A DNA stretch of 64,000 nucleotides from Verrucomicrobiota bacterium JB023. GTDB lineage: Bacteria > Verrucomicrobiota > Verrucomicrobiia > Verrucomicrobiales > Akkermansiaceae. The translations under genes and the position numbers were made by a program. Position 1 is the stretch's first letter. The number at the start of each line of letters is the position of its first letter. The notes below the pieces were generated by a model that had not been told where the DNA came from, did no database searches, and saw only the letters and a program-made list of their open reading frames with translations. The stretch is from positions 248,001 to 312,000 of the forward strand of contig JAUTCR010000005.1 of the NCBI GenBank assembly GCA_030673895.1, given 5' to 3'. Below, in pieces: positions 36,271 through 47,154 of the stretch.

Positions 36271-37143
36271 CTAAAACGGAGTGCCGGTGGAGCGGGTCAA
36301 GGCGACGTAGGCTTCTTGAAGAACCTTGGTCACGGGTCCGACTCCGCCATCGCCAATGCTTCGGTCATCGTAGGTCACGGCCGGAATCACCTCGGCCGCT
36401 GTTCCGGTAAGGAAGCATTCGTCGGCAGTGTAGATGTCATAACGAGTCAGGCTGCGCTCGGCGATCTCGATCCCCTTGTCCTGGCAAAGCTCGAAGATCA
36501 CCCGCCGCGTGACTCCGTCCAGAGCGCCGTCGCCGATGGGAGGAGTGAAGACCTTTCCTCCCTTGATGATGAACAAATTATCACCGGTGCACTCGGCCAC
36601 ATAACCTTGCTCATTGAGCATCACTCCCTCCAGCGCTCCCGCCTTAATGGCCTCCACCTTGGCCATCACATTGTTGAGGTAGTTGAGGGACTTCACCTGG
36701 GGGCTCAGCGAGGCCGGCGCCGGGCGACGGGTGGCACAGGTCACCATTTCCAGCCCATTCTCGTAATACTCCTCCGCATAAAGGGTGATGGTCGATGCGA
36801 TGATGAACATCGATGGTTTTTCACAGAGATAAGGATTGAGCCCCAGTCCTCCGGTCCCTCGGGTGATGACCAAACGCACGTAACCGTCCCGCAATTCATT
36901 GGCCCGGATCGCTTCCAGCGTCGCCTCGACAATCTCCTGATGAGACCACGGCATCTTCAGCAAAATCGCCTTCGCCGACAGAAAAAGCCGATCGATGTGC
37001 TCATCGAGGCGGAAAACCCGGCCATCGTAGAAGCGAATGCCCTCAAAAATGCCGTCTCCGTAGAGCAAACCGTGATCAAAAACTGAAATCTTGGCCTCTG
37101 ACTCCGGGACCAGCTTTCCATCCAACCAAACAATGCGTTCCAT
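36271..37143 (-). CDS. ilvE: Branched-chain amino acid aminotransferase
   Basis: A PLP enzyme of fold type IV that interconverts valine, leucine and isoleucine with their 2-keto acids. The start is set at MERIVWLDGKLVPE (37143); the 28 codons before it look non-coding. The 290-residue protein has the VFDHGLLYGDGIFEGIR motif (~21-37), the catalytic Lys in QVKSLNYLNNVMAK (~150), ECTGDNLFIIKGG (~185), and the GALDGVTRR and FLTGTAAEVIPAV motifs (~208 and ~244) that bind the PLP phosphate. D-amino-acid transaminase and aminodeoxychorismate lyase are related, but length and motifs fit IlvE best. Monocistronic by position, 105 nt before mcsA. Confidence 0.9.
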   Translation of the reverse strand: MERIVWLDGKLVPESEAKISVFDHGLLYGDGIFEGIRFYDGRVFRLDEHIDRLFLSAKAILLKMPWSHQEIVEATLEAIRANELRDGYVRLVITRGTGGLGLNPYLCEKPSMFIIASTITLYAEEYYENGLEMVTCATRRPAPASLSPQVKSLNYLNNVMAKVEAIKAGALEGVMLNEQGYVAECTGDNLFIIKGGKVFTPPIGDGALDGVTRRVIFELCQDKGIEIAERSLTRYDIYTADECFLTGTAAEVIPAVTYDDRSIGDGGVGPVTKVLQEAYVALTRSTGTPF

Positions 37144-37263
37144 GCGGGGGCCAAGCTGCCTCCTTTCCGTAGCCTCTGCCAATGGGAAAATTGGCCAATG
37201 CCTCATTCTCAAGGAGGAAAAGTGCACAAGAACCTTTCTGCCTCCTCCGAGGCCCCGTGAACC

Positions 37264-40200
37264 CTAGGCTACCCGATCCATTCGGTGGGTCGTGATTCCT
37301 GTCCGTTCTGCTAGCTCCGAGAGATGCTGGTGATGAGTGAAGATGAGAATTTGCACCCGATTGCTCCGTGAGAAATCGCCCAGAACACGAAGGAGTTCAG
37401 CCGCCCGCTCATCGTCGAAGGTCATTAAGACATCATCAAGAATCAACGGCATGGACTGGTGACTTTCCAGATGAAGCTCGATCGCAGCCAAGCGGAGCGC
37501 GAGGTAGAGCTGGTCCCGCGTCCCCTCGGAAAGCTCGTGAGTGGATAGCTCATCCAAGGAGCCGGAATCTTCATCCCCTTGCCGCAACGCGACCAAGCGA
37601 ACGCCCCCTGCATCTGAGCTCCGCACCGCCACTCCGGCGAAGGACGACAAGGTCAATCGGCGAAAGTAGGCGGAGGTTTTGTCGACCAAAGGACCTTGCA
37701 CCCGGTTTCGGTAGGCTTCGACTTGCGCATGGAGAAAATCGATGGCGTGGTGGAGGCGCAGGAAGCGCTCGGTCATTGTAACCAGTGCGGCCAGTTCTCC
37801 TTCCGCTTCCTGCTTCGCCCGCGCGGCCTCACCGCTGGCTTGCTCGAGTTCCCGCTTCCGTTGCTGCAGACCGCGCATCACATCCCGGGCTTCGTCGCGG
37901 GCTCCTTTCGCTTGAGGCAAGTCGGCTTCCAAGATCTCGAGCTCGGTGCGCAAGTCATCGGCATTCGCCTGGCGGCATTCCGTGATGAAGTCCTCCAGCG
38001 GCAAGGTATCGGAGAGCGCTGTGAGCCCGATTTCCAGATGCTCGCGCTCAGCGATCAGTTTGCTCTTCCGCTCATGTTGCTGGAGACATCGGTCCAATTT
38101 AGCCGGCGAGTCCGCCCCCGCCTCCCTCGCTAGACGCTCCAGTTCACTCTGCGCCTGCTCGACCTGGGCCCGATAATTCCGGCAGTCGTCCAAGCTTCTG
38201 GCAAGTTCCTTGCGCTGATTGGCCGCTGTCGCTTCCTCATGTCTCGCCTGTGTGAGCAGCTTATTCAGCACTGCCTCCCGAGCCACCACATCCAGCCCTT
38301 CCCCAGCGCGCTCGGGACAATGACGGAGAAATGCCAGCTCCAAGGCATCCTCGAACTCCTTTTTAAGGGACGACAACTCTTGCCGGTTTTGCGTGAGGTC
38401 GGCGAGGTGATTCGCCAACTCCGCCGCCTCCTTTCGGCTCTTCATCTCAGCAAGGACGACCTTGGGTGAAGCCGGAGTGAGCTTGAGCTCGGCCAGCTGC
38501 TTTTCCCAGCCAGTTGCCCAATCGGCCTCTTCCTCACAAGCGCTTGCAGCCAACTGCTGCCAGCGGGCGGTCTCATGCCTCAACTCTTCAATTCGTTTGG
38601 CTACCGCGCGTTGTTCGCCTGCCGATTCTTCCGCCCGGGTCTTAGCCTTCCTCAAGGTCACGTTGAGAGCCCCAAGGGAGGCATCAGGCTGTCCGAGCGC
38701 CTGCCGAAGATCATCTTGCAAGGCAGTTTCTTCCACCCGGTAATGACTCTGGCGTTCTTCAAGGGTAAGAGCCGCTTCATCCACCTCCTGCCATTGCTGA
38801 TAGTCCTGTAGCCATTGCTGAAGCTCTTCGATTCGAAACTCTCGCCCTTTCAGGAAGCCACTCACCTCCCGCCATGAGGTCTCCCACTTCGCTTCCTTTT
38901 CCGCCAGCCGCTTCTTCTCCGCAAGGATGCGCTCTAGCTGAATGGCTCCCCGGTCTCGATCCAGCTGCCATTGCGCGGCCAGCGCAGTCTCTTCTGATTC
39001 ATTCAACAGCTGATCCGCAATGCGATCCGCCTTCTCCTGCGCTTGCTGAAAGGATTCCCTCTCTTCCTCGGAAGACTTCTCACCATCGTCTAACAGCGCA
39101 GTGAGAACCTCCCACCGGCGGTCGCGTTCACGACGAGCGTCCTGCAGGTCGGCCTTGGTCACCACCAGTCGATTGCCTTGCTTGAACTTCTGCAGGCGGA
39201 AATCGAGCTCGGCAAGCTCCTCCCGCGACGCGGATTCCCGCTTGGCTAAATCGTTGCCAAGAGAACGCAATTCATCCTCCTCACTAGCGAACTTGGTGAT
39301 CGTGGCTGCCGATGGGGGCGCCAAGAGCCGGGTTTCAGCCGCGGTGCTCTCGAGCTTCAGGCGGGCACGGAGCTTCTCCCGACGAATTGTCTGCCGCTCG
39401 AGGTCCACAGTCACGCTCTCGGCCACCTTGCGATTCTGCTCATACTCGTCCACTCGCCTGAGCAAGGCCTCCCACTCGTCCGGGAAGTTCGCCTGATCCA
39501 AGCCAGCCAAGGCTTCCTCATTCTCCTTCAACTGGCGGACCGCCTCGTTCCTCTTGTGGAGGCTTTCTTCCTTTCGCCTCCTTGCTTCCTGAAGCTTCTC
39601 TGCCACTTCCTCCAGGGAGGCCAAGGCCGACCCGCTTGCTACGGGAAGCGCCCTTAGGTCGCAGACAGATGTTAGACCCAATTCACCAACAGCAGCGTCG
39701 AGCCGACTCTCCAAGGCCGTCATCTCATGACCGATTTGATCCAGCTGTTTCTCCCGCTCGATATATCCGGCGATGCCCTGGTGAAATCCATCCAGTTGCG
39801 CGGCCTCGTCGAGAATCGCCTGATTAACGGGACGCCCGGCCAACTCCTGCTTCAGTTGGACCGTCTTTTCTTCAAGAGGCTTGAGCGCGGCCTGCGCATT
39901 GGACAGCCCTTTCTGCCATTGCCTGACTTGGTCAACGAAGTCCTCGGGGAGATCCGGCAGATTGATTTCCGCTAGATTCTTAATGACTTCCGCACGATGC
40001 CCGATGGAAGGCAAGGCCGCCAAGTATCGCTTCAGCTTCTCCTTCCGTAAATTCTGCCGGGCGAACTCGCTGTCCCTCTCCGCATAACTTCGCTCCGCCT
40101 CCTCCAAGTCCTTGTTCAAGGTCTTCCAGTGAGTGACGAGCATGGATTCCTCCCTCACTCTCTTCTCGCAATCCTTCAGCCGGGCGAGGGCGAGGTTGAT

Positions 40201-40740
40201 TTCTTTCTTACGGGAGGCCCCCTTGGCGAGGGAATCCGCTTCCTCCTGCAACTTGTCAATTGCACGGTCGATGCGCGTGCCCCCTAGACTGGCCGAGAAG
40301 AGGAGCGCGCCGACCTCACCCTCACCCGCAAGCAGTTGATCAGCTCCTGCCCGCAGTTGCGCGGTATCAAGACCGAACATGTGCTCGAAGAAGCTCTGAC
40401 TGGTCGCGCCGATGAATTGACCCAGGGCTCCCTCGGACAATTGCTTTCCAGACTCATCGACCAATGAGCCCGCCCGTGCCTTCTTGCGGTAGAAGCTCAG
40501 GGTATCGTCACCTTCACGCACCGTGGCCCCGATCCGGATCTTCTTCCCCTCGTGCAGGAAGGTATCGCTCGTGCGATGAGGGACGCCGTAGAGCAACCCA
40601 TGGAGCGCGCGTAAGAGAGAACTCTTCCCCGCCTCATTGCTACCAAAGATCACATGGACATCCTGCTCGCTCTCTGGAAGGGCCAGCCCGAAAGAAGTGA
40701 AGGGCCCGAAGGCCGGAATCTCGATAGAATCAAATCGCAT
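37264..40740 (-). CDS. YhaN-type AAA/SMC-like ATPase
   Basis: A 1158-residue coiled-coil ATPase of the Rad50/SbcC type, partner of the nuclease upstream. The N-terminal AAA half has MRFDSIEIPAFGPF and the Walker A FGSNEAGKSSLLRAL (~33-47). The middle (~160-1000) is long heptad-rich Leu/Glu/Arg coiled coil without a Rad50 CxxC zinc hook that I can see. The C-terminal half has the ABC signature region (THELSEGTRDQLYLALRLAAIEL) and Walker B PLILDDVLMTFDDE, then ILIFTHHQHL. The missing hook and the domain pattern point to YhaN rather than SbcC. Likely role: DNA-end processing or repair together with the YhaO-like nuclease, 27 nt upstream on the same strand. Confidence 0.85.
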   Translation of the reverse strand: MRFDSIEIPAFGPFTSFGLALPESEQDVHVIFGSNEAGKSSLLRALHGLLYGVPHRTSDTFLHEGKKIRIGATVREGDDTLSFYRKKARAGSLVDESGKQLSEGALGQFIGATSQSFFEHMFGLDTAQLRAGADQLLAGEGEVGALLFSASLGGTRIDRAIDKLQEEADSLAKGASRKKEINLALARLKDCEKRVREESMLVTHWKTLNKDLEEAERSYAERDSEFARQNLRKEKLKRYLAALPSIGHRAEVIKNLAEINLPDLPEDFVDQVRQWQKGLSNAQAALKPLEEKTVQLKQELAGRPVNQAILDEAAQLDGFHQGIAGYIEREKQLDQIGHEMTALESRLDAAVGELGLTSVCDLRALPVASGSALASLEEVAEKLQEARRRKEESLHKRNEAVRQLKENEEALAGLDQANFPDEWEALLRRVDEYEQNRKVAESVTVDLERQTIRREKLRARLKLESTAAETRLLAPPSAATITKFASEEDELRSLGNDLAKRESASREELAELDFRLQKFKQGNRLVVTKADLQDARRERDRRWEVLTALLDDGEKSSEEERESFQQAQEKADRIADQLLNESEETALAAQWQLDRDRGAIQLERILAEKKRLAEKEAKWETSWREVSGFLKGREFRIEELQQWLQDYQQWQEVDEAALTLEERQSHYRVEETALQDDLRQALGQPDASLGALNVTLRKAKTRAEESAGEQRAVAKRIEELRHETARWQQLAASACEEEADWATGWEKQLAELKLTPASPKVVLAEMKSRKEAAELANHLADLTQNRQELSSLKKEFEDALELAFLRHCPERAGEGLDVVAREAVLNKLLTQARHEEATAANQRKELARSLDDCRNYRAQVEQAQSELERLAREAGADSPAKLDRCLQQHERKSKLIAEREHLEIGLTALSDTLPLEDFITECRQANADDLRTELEILEADLPQAKGARDEARDVMRGLQQRKRELEQASGEAARAKQEAEGELAALVTMTERFLRLHHAIDFLHAQVEAYRNRVQGPLVDKTSAYFRRLTLSSFAGVAVRSSDAGGVRLVALRQGDEDSGSLDELSTHELSEGTRDQLYLALRLAAIELHLESHQSMPLILDDVLMTFDDERAAELLRVLGDFSRSNRVQILIFTHHQHLSELAERTGITTHRMDRVA

Positions 40741-40767
40741 GATGGATGACAGATTGTGCGGGCGGCT

Positions 40768-42015
40768 CTAGCCGGAGGTGGAAATCGCATGCAGAACAAT
40801 GGCTGAAACGTCTTTCCTCACTTCCTCCCGGACTGTGGAGTTGGATGCATCCAGTTGTTCGGCCACTTCATCAAGCACAGGCTGGGCTAGCTTGCCGCGC
40901 AAGTCGCTCACCGCCTTGGGCAATTGCGACGGGTCGAATTCCTCCAAAGACTCCAGCACGAGAGCGGTCAACTCATCCTGCTGCGCCAGCTTGACCGGAT
41001 CGATTCGGGACGTGGTCCGAACCTTCAATTTCTCAAACCATACGCAATCGCTTCCTAAAGCATCCACAAGGCTGAGGCATTCGCTCTCAAAGCGCTGAAA
41101 CTCGGAATGCAAGCTCTCGTGCAGGTAGGACGCCCCCGTTAGAGTGACCCTCACTGCGACTAAACGACCTTCCGCTCGTTCAATTGCCGCTTCCATCCCA
41201 GCCCTCACTGCGTCGAGCAGCTGAACGCGATCCGTCAGCGGTTCGCAATCAATGACCAGGTTCTCCCACCTCACACTGTCCAGGGGGCGAAAGCTCAGAC
41301 TGATGATGGCCAACTCCTCATTGACCTCCACGAGGTAACAGCCTTTGGCCCCCGTCTCCCGCACGTTGCGACCTTGAGTATTCCCGGAATAAACGACCGC
41401 CGGCGCTTCATTGAGGATCGACCGCTGATGGATATGACCCAAGGCCCAGTAGTCATAGCCTTTCGCGACGAGCTCGGGCAAGCGGCTGGGCGCGTAGTTG
41501 CCATGCCCTTCGCGATCGCCCACATTGGTGTGCAGGAGCCCGATATTCAGATGATTCACAACCGGAGCCGGGTACTCGGCAGCCAGATTCTCTGTGACGG
41601 CTGCGGTGGCGAATCCTTGCCCGTGCAGCGACACCGGAAGATGGGGATGCGTTAGAGTCTTTGCTTTCTTCGTCGGAAAGCTGAACACATTGGCAGGTAG
41701 GGAGAGAGCCTTGGTCAGCTTGGACTCCGCATCATGATTCCCCGAAATGAGGTAAACATGAATCCCGGCAGCCTCCAGCCGCCGCATCTCACGAACGAAA
41801 AAGAGTCCCGTGCGGTAATCCTTCCAATCTCCATCATATAGATCGCCTGCTAGGACAATGAAGGCGACTGATTCTTCAATCGCGAGATCAACTAACTGAA
41901 CCAAAGCCTGCCTCGTCGCCTGCTGAATGATATCAATTGGTGAGCCCTCAACCTTGGACAACCCCACCAAAGGGCTGTCGAGATGCAGATCGGCGGCATG
42001 AATGAAACGGAACAT
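40768..42015 (-). CDS. YhaO-type metallophosphoesterase (DNA repair exonuclease)
   Basis: A 415-residue calcineurin-like phosphoesterase of the Mre11/SbcD type. I start at MFRFIHAADLHLDSP (42015), which has a G-rich SD-like sequence upstream and puts the first metal motif at the terminus; a start 15 nt upstream is possible. Metal-binding motifs: HAADLHLDSP (6-15), GDLYDG (~55), SGNHD (~89), LLHTNVG (~163) and ALGHIHQ (~191). C-terminal ~200 residues form the usual accessory and capping domains. With the ATPase downstream it forms a YhaO-YhaN pair that would process DNA ends in the cytoplasm. Confidence 0.88.
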   Translation of the reverse strand: MFRFIHAADLHLDSPLVGLSKVEGSPIDIIQQATRQALVQLVDLAIEESVAFIVLAGDLYDGDWKDYRTGLFFVREMRRLEAAGIHVYLISGNHDAESKLTKALSLPANVFSFPTKKAKTLTHPHLPVSLHGQGFATAAVTENLAAEYPAPVVNHLNIGLLHTNVGDREGHGNYAPSRLPELVAKGYDYWALGHIHQRSILNEAPAVVYSGNTQGRNVRETGAKGCYLVEVNEELAIISLSFRPLDSVRWENLVIDCEPLTDRVQLLDAVRAGMEAAIERAEGRLVAVRVTLTGASYLHESLHSEFQRFESECLSLVDALGSDCVWFEKLKVRTTSRIDPVKLAQQDELTALVLESLEEFDPSQLPKAVSDLRGKLAQPVLDEVAEQLDASNSTVREEVRKDVSAIVLHAISTSG

Positions 42016-42120
42016 CGACCGCCCCATCACAGGCTCCCCGACGGACTAACTCCAGCGCGAAATCGGCGACTGAAGGGATTCGCCGCATCCAGGATCCACT
42101 GCCCTGCTAGAAACAACGGA

Positions 42121-42486
42121 CTAGTCGCGACGGATACGAAAGACCAATTCCCCAGGCCGATACCAGCTCAGGAGATCACGCGCTTTGAGCTCTTGATACT
42201 CGGGATTCTCCCGCAGGGCCGTCAACTCGCGGCGCCGCTTATCCTCTTCGTCCAGGATCTCCTTCTCCCGATCTCGACTCTCATTCAGCTCCGCCTCCAG
42301 GGATCGGAGACGCCGAACTTCAGGGAGCACGCTCACAGCCACGGCGACGCAGATAAGCACAAGCAACACCGCAATGGCCGCCTTATTCAAGAAGCTCAAG
42401 CCAGCGGTGCGAGCCTCCATCACCTGACGTGAAGGACGCCGCGAACGACTCTTCTTTCTGGCACGTGGAGATCGCTTTGAAGCCAT
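42121..42486 (-). CDS. FtsB/DivIC-like septum formation initiator protein
   Basis: A 121-residue bitopic divisome protein: a very basic cytoplasmic N-terminus (SKRSPRARKKSRSRRPSR), one membrane helix (~33-54, NKAAIAVLLVLICVAVAVSVL), a periplasmic coiled coil (~57-90, LRSLEAELNESRDREKEILDEE), and the conserved C-terminal ARDLLSWYRPGELVFRI motif (~102-118) that ends FtsB/DivIC proteins. It would link FtsQ and FtsL in cell division. It lies directly downstream of eno on the same strand, the common eno-ftsB order in many bacteria, but an intrinsic terminator stands between them. Confidence 0.88.
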   Translation of the reverse strand: MASKRSPRARKKSRSRRPSRQVMEARTAGLSFLNKAAIAVLLVLICVAVAVSVLPEVRRLRSLEAELNESRDREKEILDEEDKRRRELTALRENPEYQELKARDLLSWYRPGELVFRIRRD

Positions 42487-42524
42487 GCCGCGAGAGTGCC
42501 TCAGACCATTAAGTTTATCAAAAC

Positions 42525-42556
42525 AAAAAGAGCCCGACCAATCATGGCCGGGCTCT
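42525..42556 (-). terminator. Intrinsic terminator after eno
   Basis: Minus-strand AGAGCCCG with its complement across an ATGATT-type loop (42556-42529), extended by a nearly paired GGCC/GGTC, and followed by TTTTT. It lies between the eno stop codon (42581) and the FtsB-like gene (start 42486), so the latter needs read-through or its own promoter. Confidence 0.9.
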
Positions 42557-42580
42557 AGAAAATTCAGGAAAGCAGGCGGC

Positions 42581-43945
<1,365 letters not shown>

Positions 43946-45787
43946 TTAGGATTTCCACGCACGGACATCTTTGAGGCGGAACTTGCCCATCTTGTCCGTT
44001 TCCATATCGCGCATCTCGACCTCATCGCCCACTTTGTGGCCAATCAGGACCTGCGCGGACTCGGAGAGGTAGGGCAAAACATTGTTCTCAGGATCGCTGT
44101 CCCACGCCCCCAGGATGGTGTATTCCCGCTCTTGCCCGGACTCGGTCTCGACGGTGACCACAGTTCCGATGCCAGCTTGGGAAGCGTCGGTATTGGAGAA
44201 ATCAGTTCCCTGGGCGAGCCCCAGTTCACGCTCCATATCCTGACGCTGGCGGTGCAGCTTGCGCTCAGTCTCCTTGGCGGCGTGATACTCGAAGTTCTCA
44301 CGAAAATCGCCGTAGGAAGCAGCCAACTTCTTGTCAGCCAGGTTCTTGGGAATCTTGTTCTTCACCAAGTCCTCATACTCGGCCTTGCGGCGCTCGAGGC
44401 TTTCCCAAGAGACAACGAGAGCTTCGTCCTTCTCCTCTTTTGCAGCCCCGGTGACGAGGTCTTGCGTTTCCGGGTGGGAGCGGATGACCCGAGCCATCAA
44501 CGACTTGCGGTCCAATTCTGCAAAGGCGGGGCTTTGCAAAAGCTTGCGGGCGAAGTTACGCGCCTCATTCAGATCCAGATCACCAAGCAAATCAGCGACC
44601 AAGGTCTTATCGTCCATGAGCAGATTCTGCAGCTTCGTCCCCTTGCGAGGTCCATCATCAACCGCACCGGCATCAATGGCGCTCATCATGGCGAACCCGA
44701 CTTCAGGCCCGAAGTGGTCATTGGCCGAGTTCTTGCGCTCGCGACAGATCCAAACCAGAGCGTCGGAACTGATTGTGCGGAGAGACAGTCCCTTCTTAAT
44801 ATGGTGAGCAAGCTTCTCTCCATGATCCGCGCTCTCGAGCATCTTGGAAATCTCGCTGACGCCCCGCGTGCCGACCCGGTCGAAGACGCGTAAAATTTTA
44901 TCCACCCACTCATCCCCGTAGGCAATCGGGAATGATTCATAAATGCGACGCTGGCGGGCTGCTGGCAACGAGGTGATTTCCCCGGCCACATCGCCATCGG
45001 TGAGGACGAGGGCATTTTCAATTCGAAGCGCTTCGTCACCGAGAGCCAACTTCTCAACCAACTCGACCAATTCGTCGCGGCAAGCCAAGAGGTCCAAAGC
45101 GGGTCCGAGGTTCAACTTGAGGCCCTTCTTAACCGTATTATCAATCTCCGGCGAAAGCTGTTGGAAAGCCTCAGGCTGTTCGTTGAGGGCGTCGGCCTCG
45201 TTCTTCAGGGCATCGAGAATGGCGGTCTTGGCTTTAAGATCACGAGCTTCCTGGAATTCGCTCACCAGAGACTCCAGTGGAGACTTGCTCGTATCGCGGA
45301 GCACGAGCGGCTCAGTCCGCTTGGAGGGAATGATGACAAGACCACTCTCCCGGGCAGCTCTTTTGGCTTTGTCCCACCATTTCTTGTAGTCCTCTTCGGG
45401 GACGATGGTGCCGCAGATTTCCCGGTCCACCTGATCCGGCTTGAGAGAGCCGCCATGACTCTCCAGCATGCGCACGATCAGCTGTGTGGGTTCGCTGTCT
45501 GCCAAGGCCCGTAGTTCAGGAAGCTTGTCAACACGCTCCGCCCGGAAGTCATCACTCTCAAGCTTTTCAGTTTTCTGAATAGCCAATTGCAATCCCATGA
45601 CTTGCGGCTCCCGAGCCCGTTCAAAATCAATGGTCACCTTCCCTCCAAACAAGTCCCAGTCCTTGACCTTCCCCGCTCCCCAACTCTTGTGAAGACAGAA
45701 ACAGCCGGGAGCCAACTCACTCAATCTCAGCCCCACTGCCTCGGGAATTCGTCCCGCGTCCACAAATTTCGCCACATCCGGATGCAT
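43946..45787 (-). CDS. GreA/GreB-family elongation factor fused to a long N-terminal region
   Basis: The start is set at MHPDVAKFVDAG (45787), 12 codons inside the longest frame. The 613-residue protein ends with a normal Gre factor: coiled-coil region (RRKAEYEDLVKNKIPKN to ERKLHRQRQDMERELGLA, ~445-520) and the FKBP-like C-domain (GTVVTVETESGQEREYTILGAW ... LIGHKVGDEVEM, ~535-595). Free Gre factors are ~160 residues. The preceding ~440 residues contain a CarD/Tudor-like beta segment (HKSWGAGKVKDWDLFGGKVTIDF, ~33-55) and helical repeats. Gre proteins rescue backtracked RNA polymerase by stimulating cleavage. A similar 'transcript cleavage factor/unknown domain fusion' is annotated in Chlamydia. 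The acidic tip residues of the coiled coil are hard to judge, so cleavage activity is unproven. Confidence 0.85.
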   Translation of the reverse strand: MHPDVAKFVDAGRIPEAVGLRLSELAPGCFCLHKSWGAGKVKDWDLFGGKVTIDFERAREPQVMGLQLAIQKTEKLESDDFRAERVDKLPELRALADSEPTQLIVRMLESHGGSLKPDQVDREICGTIVPEEDYKKWWDKAKRAARESGLVIIPSKRTEPLVLRDTSKSPLESLVSEFQEARDLKAKTAILDALKNEADALNEQPEAFQQLSPEIDNTVKKGLKLNLGPALDLLACRDELVELVEKLALGDEALRIENALVLTDGDVAGEITSLPAARQRRIYESFPIAYGDEWVDKILRVFDRVGTRGVSEISKMLESADHGEKLAHHIKKGLSLRTISSDALVWICRERKNSANDHFGPEVGFAMMSAIDAGAVDDGPRKGTKLQNLLMDDKTLVADLLGDLDLNEARNFARKLLQSPAFAELDRKSLMARVIRSHPETQDLVTGAAKEEKDEALVVSWESLERRKAEYEDLVKNKIPKNLADKKLAASYGDFRENFEYHAAKETERKLHRQRQDMERELGLAQGTDFSNTDASQAGIGTVVTVETESGQEREYTILGAWDSDPENNVLPYLSESAQVLIGHKVGDEVEMRDMETDKMGKFRLKDVRAWKS

Positions 45788-45876
45788 GAAGCGGACCTTG
45801 GAAAGCCTCGCGGCAAAACGCAATGGTTTTCCATCAAAGCTTGTTCATTTCCCCATTGGTCGACTCAATCGCAGGC

Positions 45877-46701
45877 TCACTTGCGCCGGTGTCCCGGTGG
45901 ATGATCGCGCCGTTGGTGACCTTTCTCCAGCTCGTCGGGCGTGGGCACACGGCGAACGCGCGGAACCCGAATCACCTTGTCCTCGGAGGCTTCCCGTTCC
46001 TCCGCGTCAGCCAAGGATTCAACCAAAACAATCAATTTACGCTTGGTATCGGCATCCTCGACCTCGTCCCAGGTCCCGGGCTCCTCGGAAGGAAGCTCTC
46101 CCCGCTCGGTCAACTTCCCGTCCTCCATGACGAAATACTCGAAGCCGTTCTTCTTCCGCCCCAAGCTGACGAGCTTCCCATTCTCCTCGATGGTTGCCTG
46201 GCGCCGACCGAAGAAGACCTGCTTAACAGCAACAGGCCCCTCATCGACGGGAGGTGACATGATTCTCACGACTGCTTCCTTGCTCTCCTCCTCCTTCTCG
46301 GAATCCGGACGGGCACTGAGCACGACGGGCAGAACAACCGGCTCTCCGCCGCGGGTCACAGTGAGGCTCGCCTCCCCGTCGATTCCCTTCAAGCGCATGA
46401 GGGAATAAAGTTGCCATTGATTGGCGAGCAATTGGTCGTCGAATTTCCAGAGGACATCAAGCTCCTGCAAACCGGCTAACGCGGCAGGACTACCTTCCTC
46501 AACCTTCTCAACGAGCAATCCGAAGCCAATGGGCACGCCCTTGAGGTGCTCGGCCAGCGCGCGGTCGACCCACTCCAAGCGCACTCCCAACCAAGGCATA
46601 TCGGGCCCGGGACGCCATCGGTCAGTCCACTTGCGAGCCCCGTCGGCGCTGAGCCAAGACGAGCACGTAACAAGTATTAAAATTACCAGCAAAGACCTCA
46701 T
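45877..46701 (-). CDS. Secreted PDZ-domain protein
   Basis: A 274-residue protein with a signal peptide (MRSLLVILILVTCSSWLSA) and one PDZ domain (~38-130): PWLGVRLEWVD, then GFGLLVEKVEEGSPAALAGLQELDVLWKFDDQ and the second-strand region LTVTRGGEPVVLPVVL. No protease domain is attached; the remainder is a charged, proline-containing tail ending in basic residues (HQRRDHPPGHRRK). It starts directly after the stop of the presumed anti-sigma gene, with no gap, so the sigma/anti-sigma/PDZ genes are one operon. A role in sensing misfolded envelope proteins, as PDZ parts do in sigma-E pathways, is inference. Confidence 0.8.
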   Translation of the reverse strand: MRSLLVILILVTCSSWLSADGARKWTDRWRPGPDMPWLGVRLEWVDRALAEHLKGVPIGFGLLVEKVEEGSPAALAGLQELDVLWKFDDQLLANQWQLYSLMRLKGIDGEASLTVTRGGEPVVLPVVLSARPDSEKEEESKEAVVRIMSPPVDEGPVAVKQVFFGRRQATIEENGKLVSLGRKKNGFEYFVMEDGKLTERGELPSEEPGTWDEVEDADTKRKLIVLVESLADAEEREASEDKVIRVPRVRRVPTPDELEKGHQRRDHPPGHRRK

Positions 46702-47154
46702 CTAGAGACTCGTAGAAAAATACTGCTCACCCTCCAACTCCCGCTGCACGACCACCGTGTAGCCGGTTTGAGGATGAAGCAATCGCTCCTCCTCAATCGC
46801 GACATAGGAGAAGGCGCGCATCGCTTGCCCATCATCGGTTGTCGCTTGAATCCCTTCATCGCGCCCCTCCTCGAGCCAAAGCCCTTTCTCAAGCAACTCG
46901 AACTCGGTTTCTTCTGACTGCTCGGCAGTGAATCCTGCGCCTCCCGCTTCAGGCCGACTCTCCTGCATCATGGCTGTGGCGCTGAGAGCGACCACAATCG
47001 ATGCGGCTAAAGCCCAAGGCCACCGCCTCATCCGCGGCGGTGTGCTCGCGGCCAACTCGTCGATCACTCCCTCCAGGCGGAGGCGGGTCTCGTCCCCCAT
47101 TCCCCGGGGCATCAGGCGTTCCAAGGAGCGCTCCATATCGTCAAGATTAGCCAT
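46702..47154 (-). CDS. Presumed membrane anti-sigma factor
   Basis: A 150-residue protein with a short cytoplasmic N-domain (~1-43, MANLDDMERSLERLMPRGMG) that could bind sigma, one membrane helix (~45-63, WPWALAASIVVALSATAMM), and an acidic periplasmic tail. The zinc-binding HxxxCxxC motif of ZAS anti-sigmas is absent. The start overlaps the end of the ECF sigma gene by 8 nt, the classical arrangement of a sigma with its regulator. The assignment rests on position and topology only. Confidence 0.65.
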   Translation of the reverse strand: MANLDDMERSLERLMPRGMGDETRLRLEGVIDELAASTPPRMRRWPWALAASIVVALSATAMMQESRPEAGGAGFTAEQSEETEFELLEKGLWLEEGRDEGIQATTDDGQAMRAFSYVAIEEERLLHPQTGYTVVVQRELEGEQYFSTSL

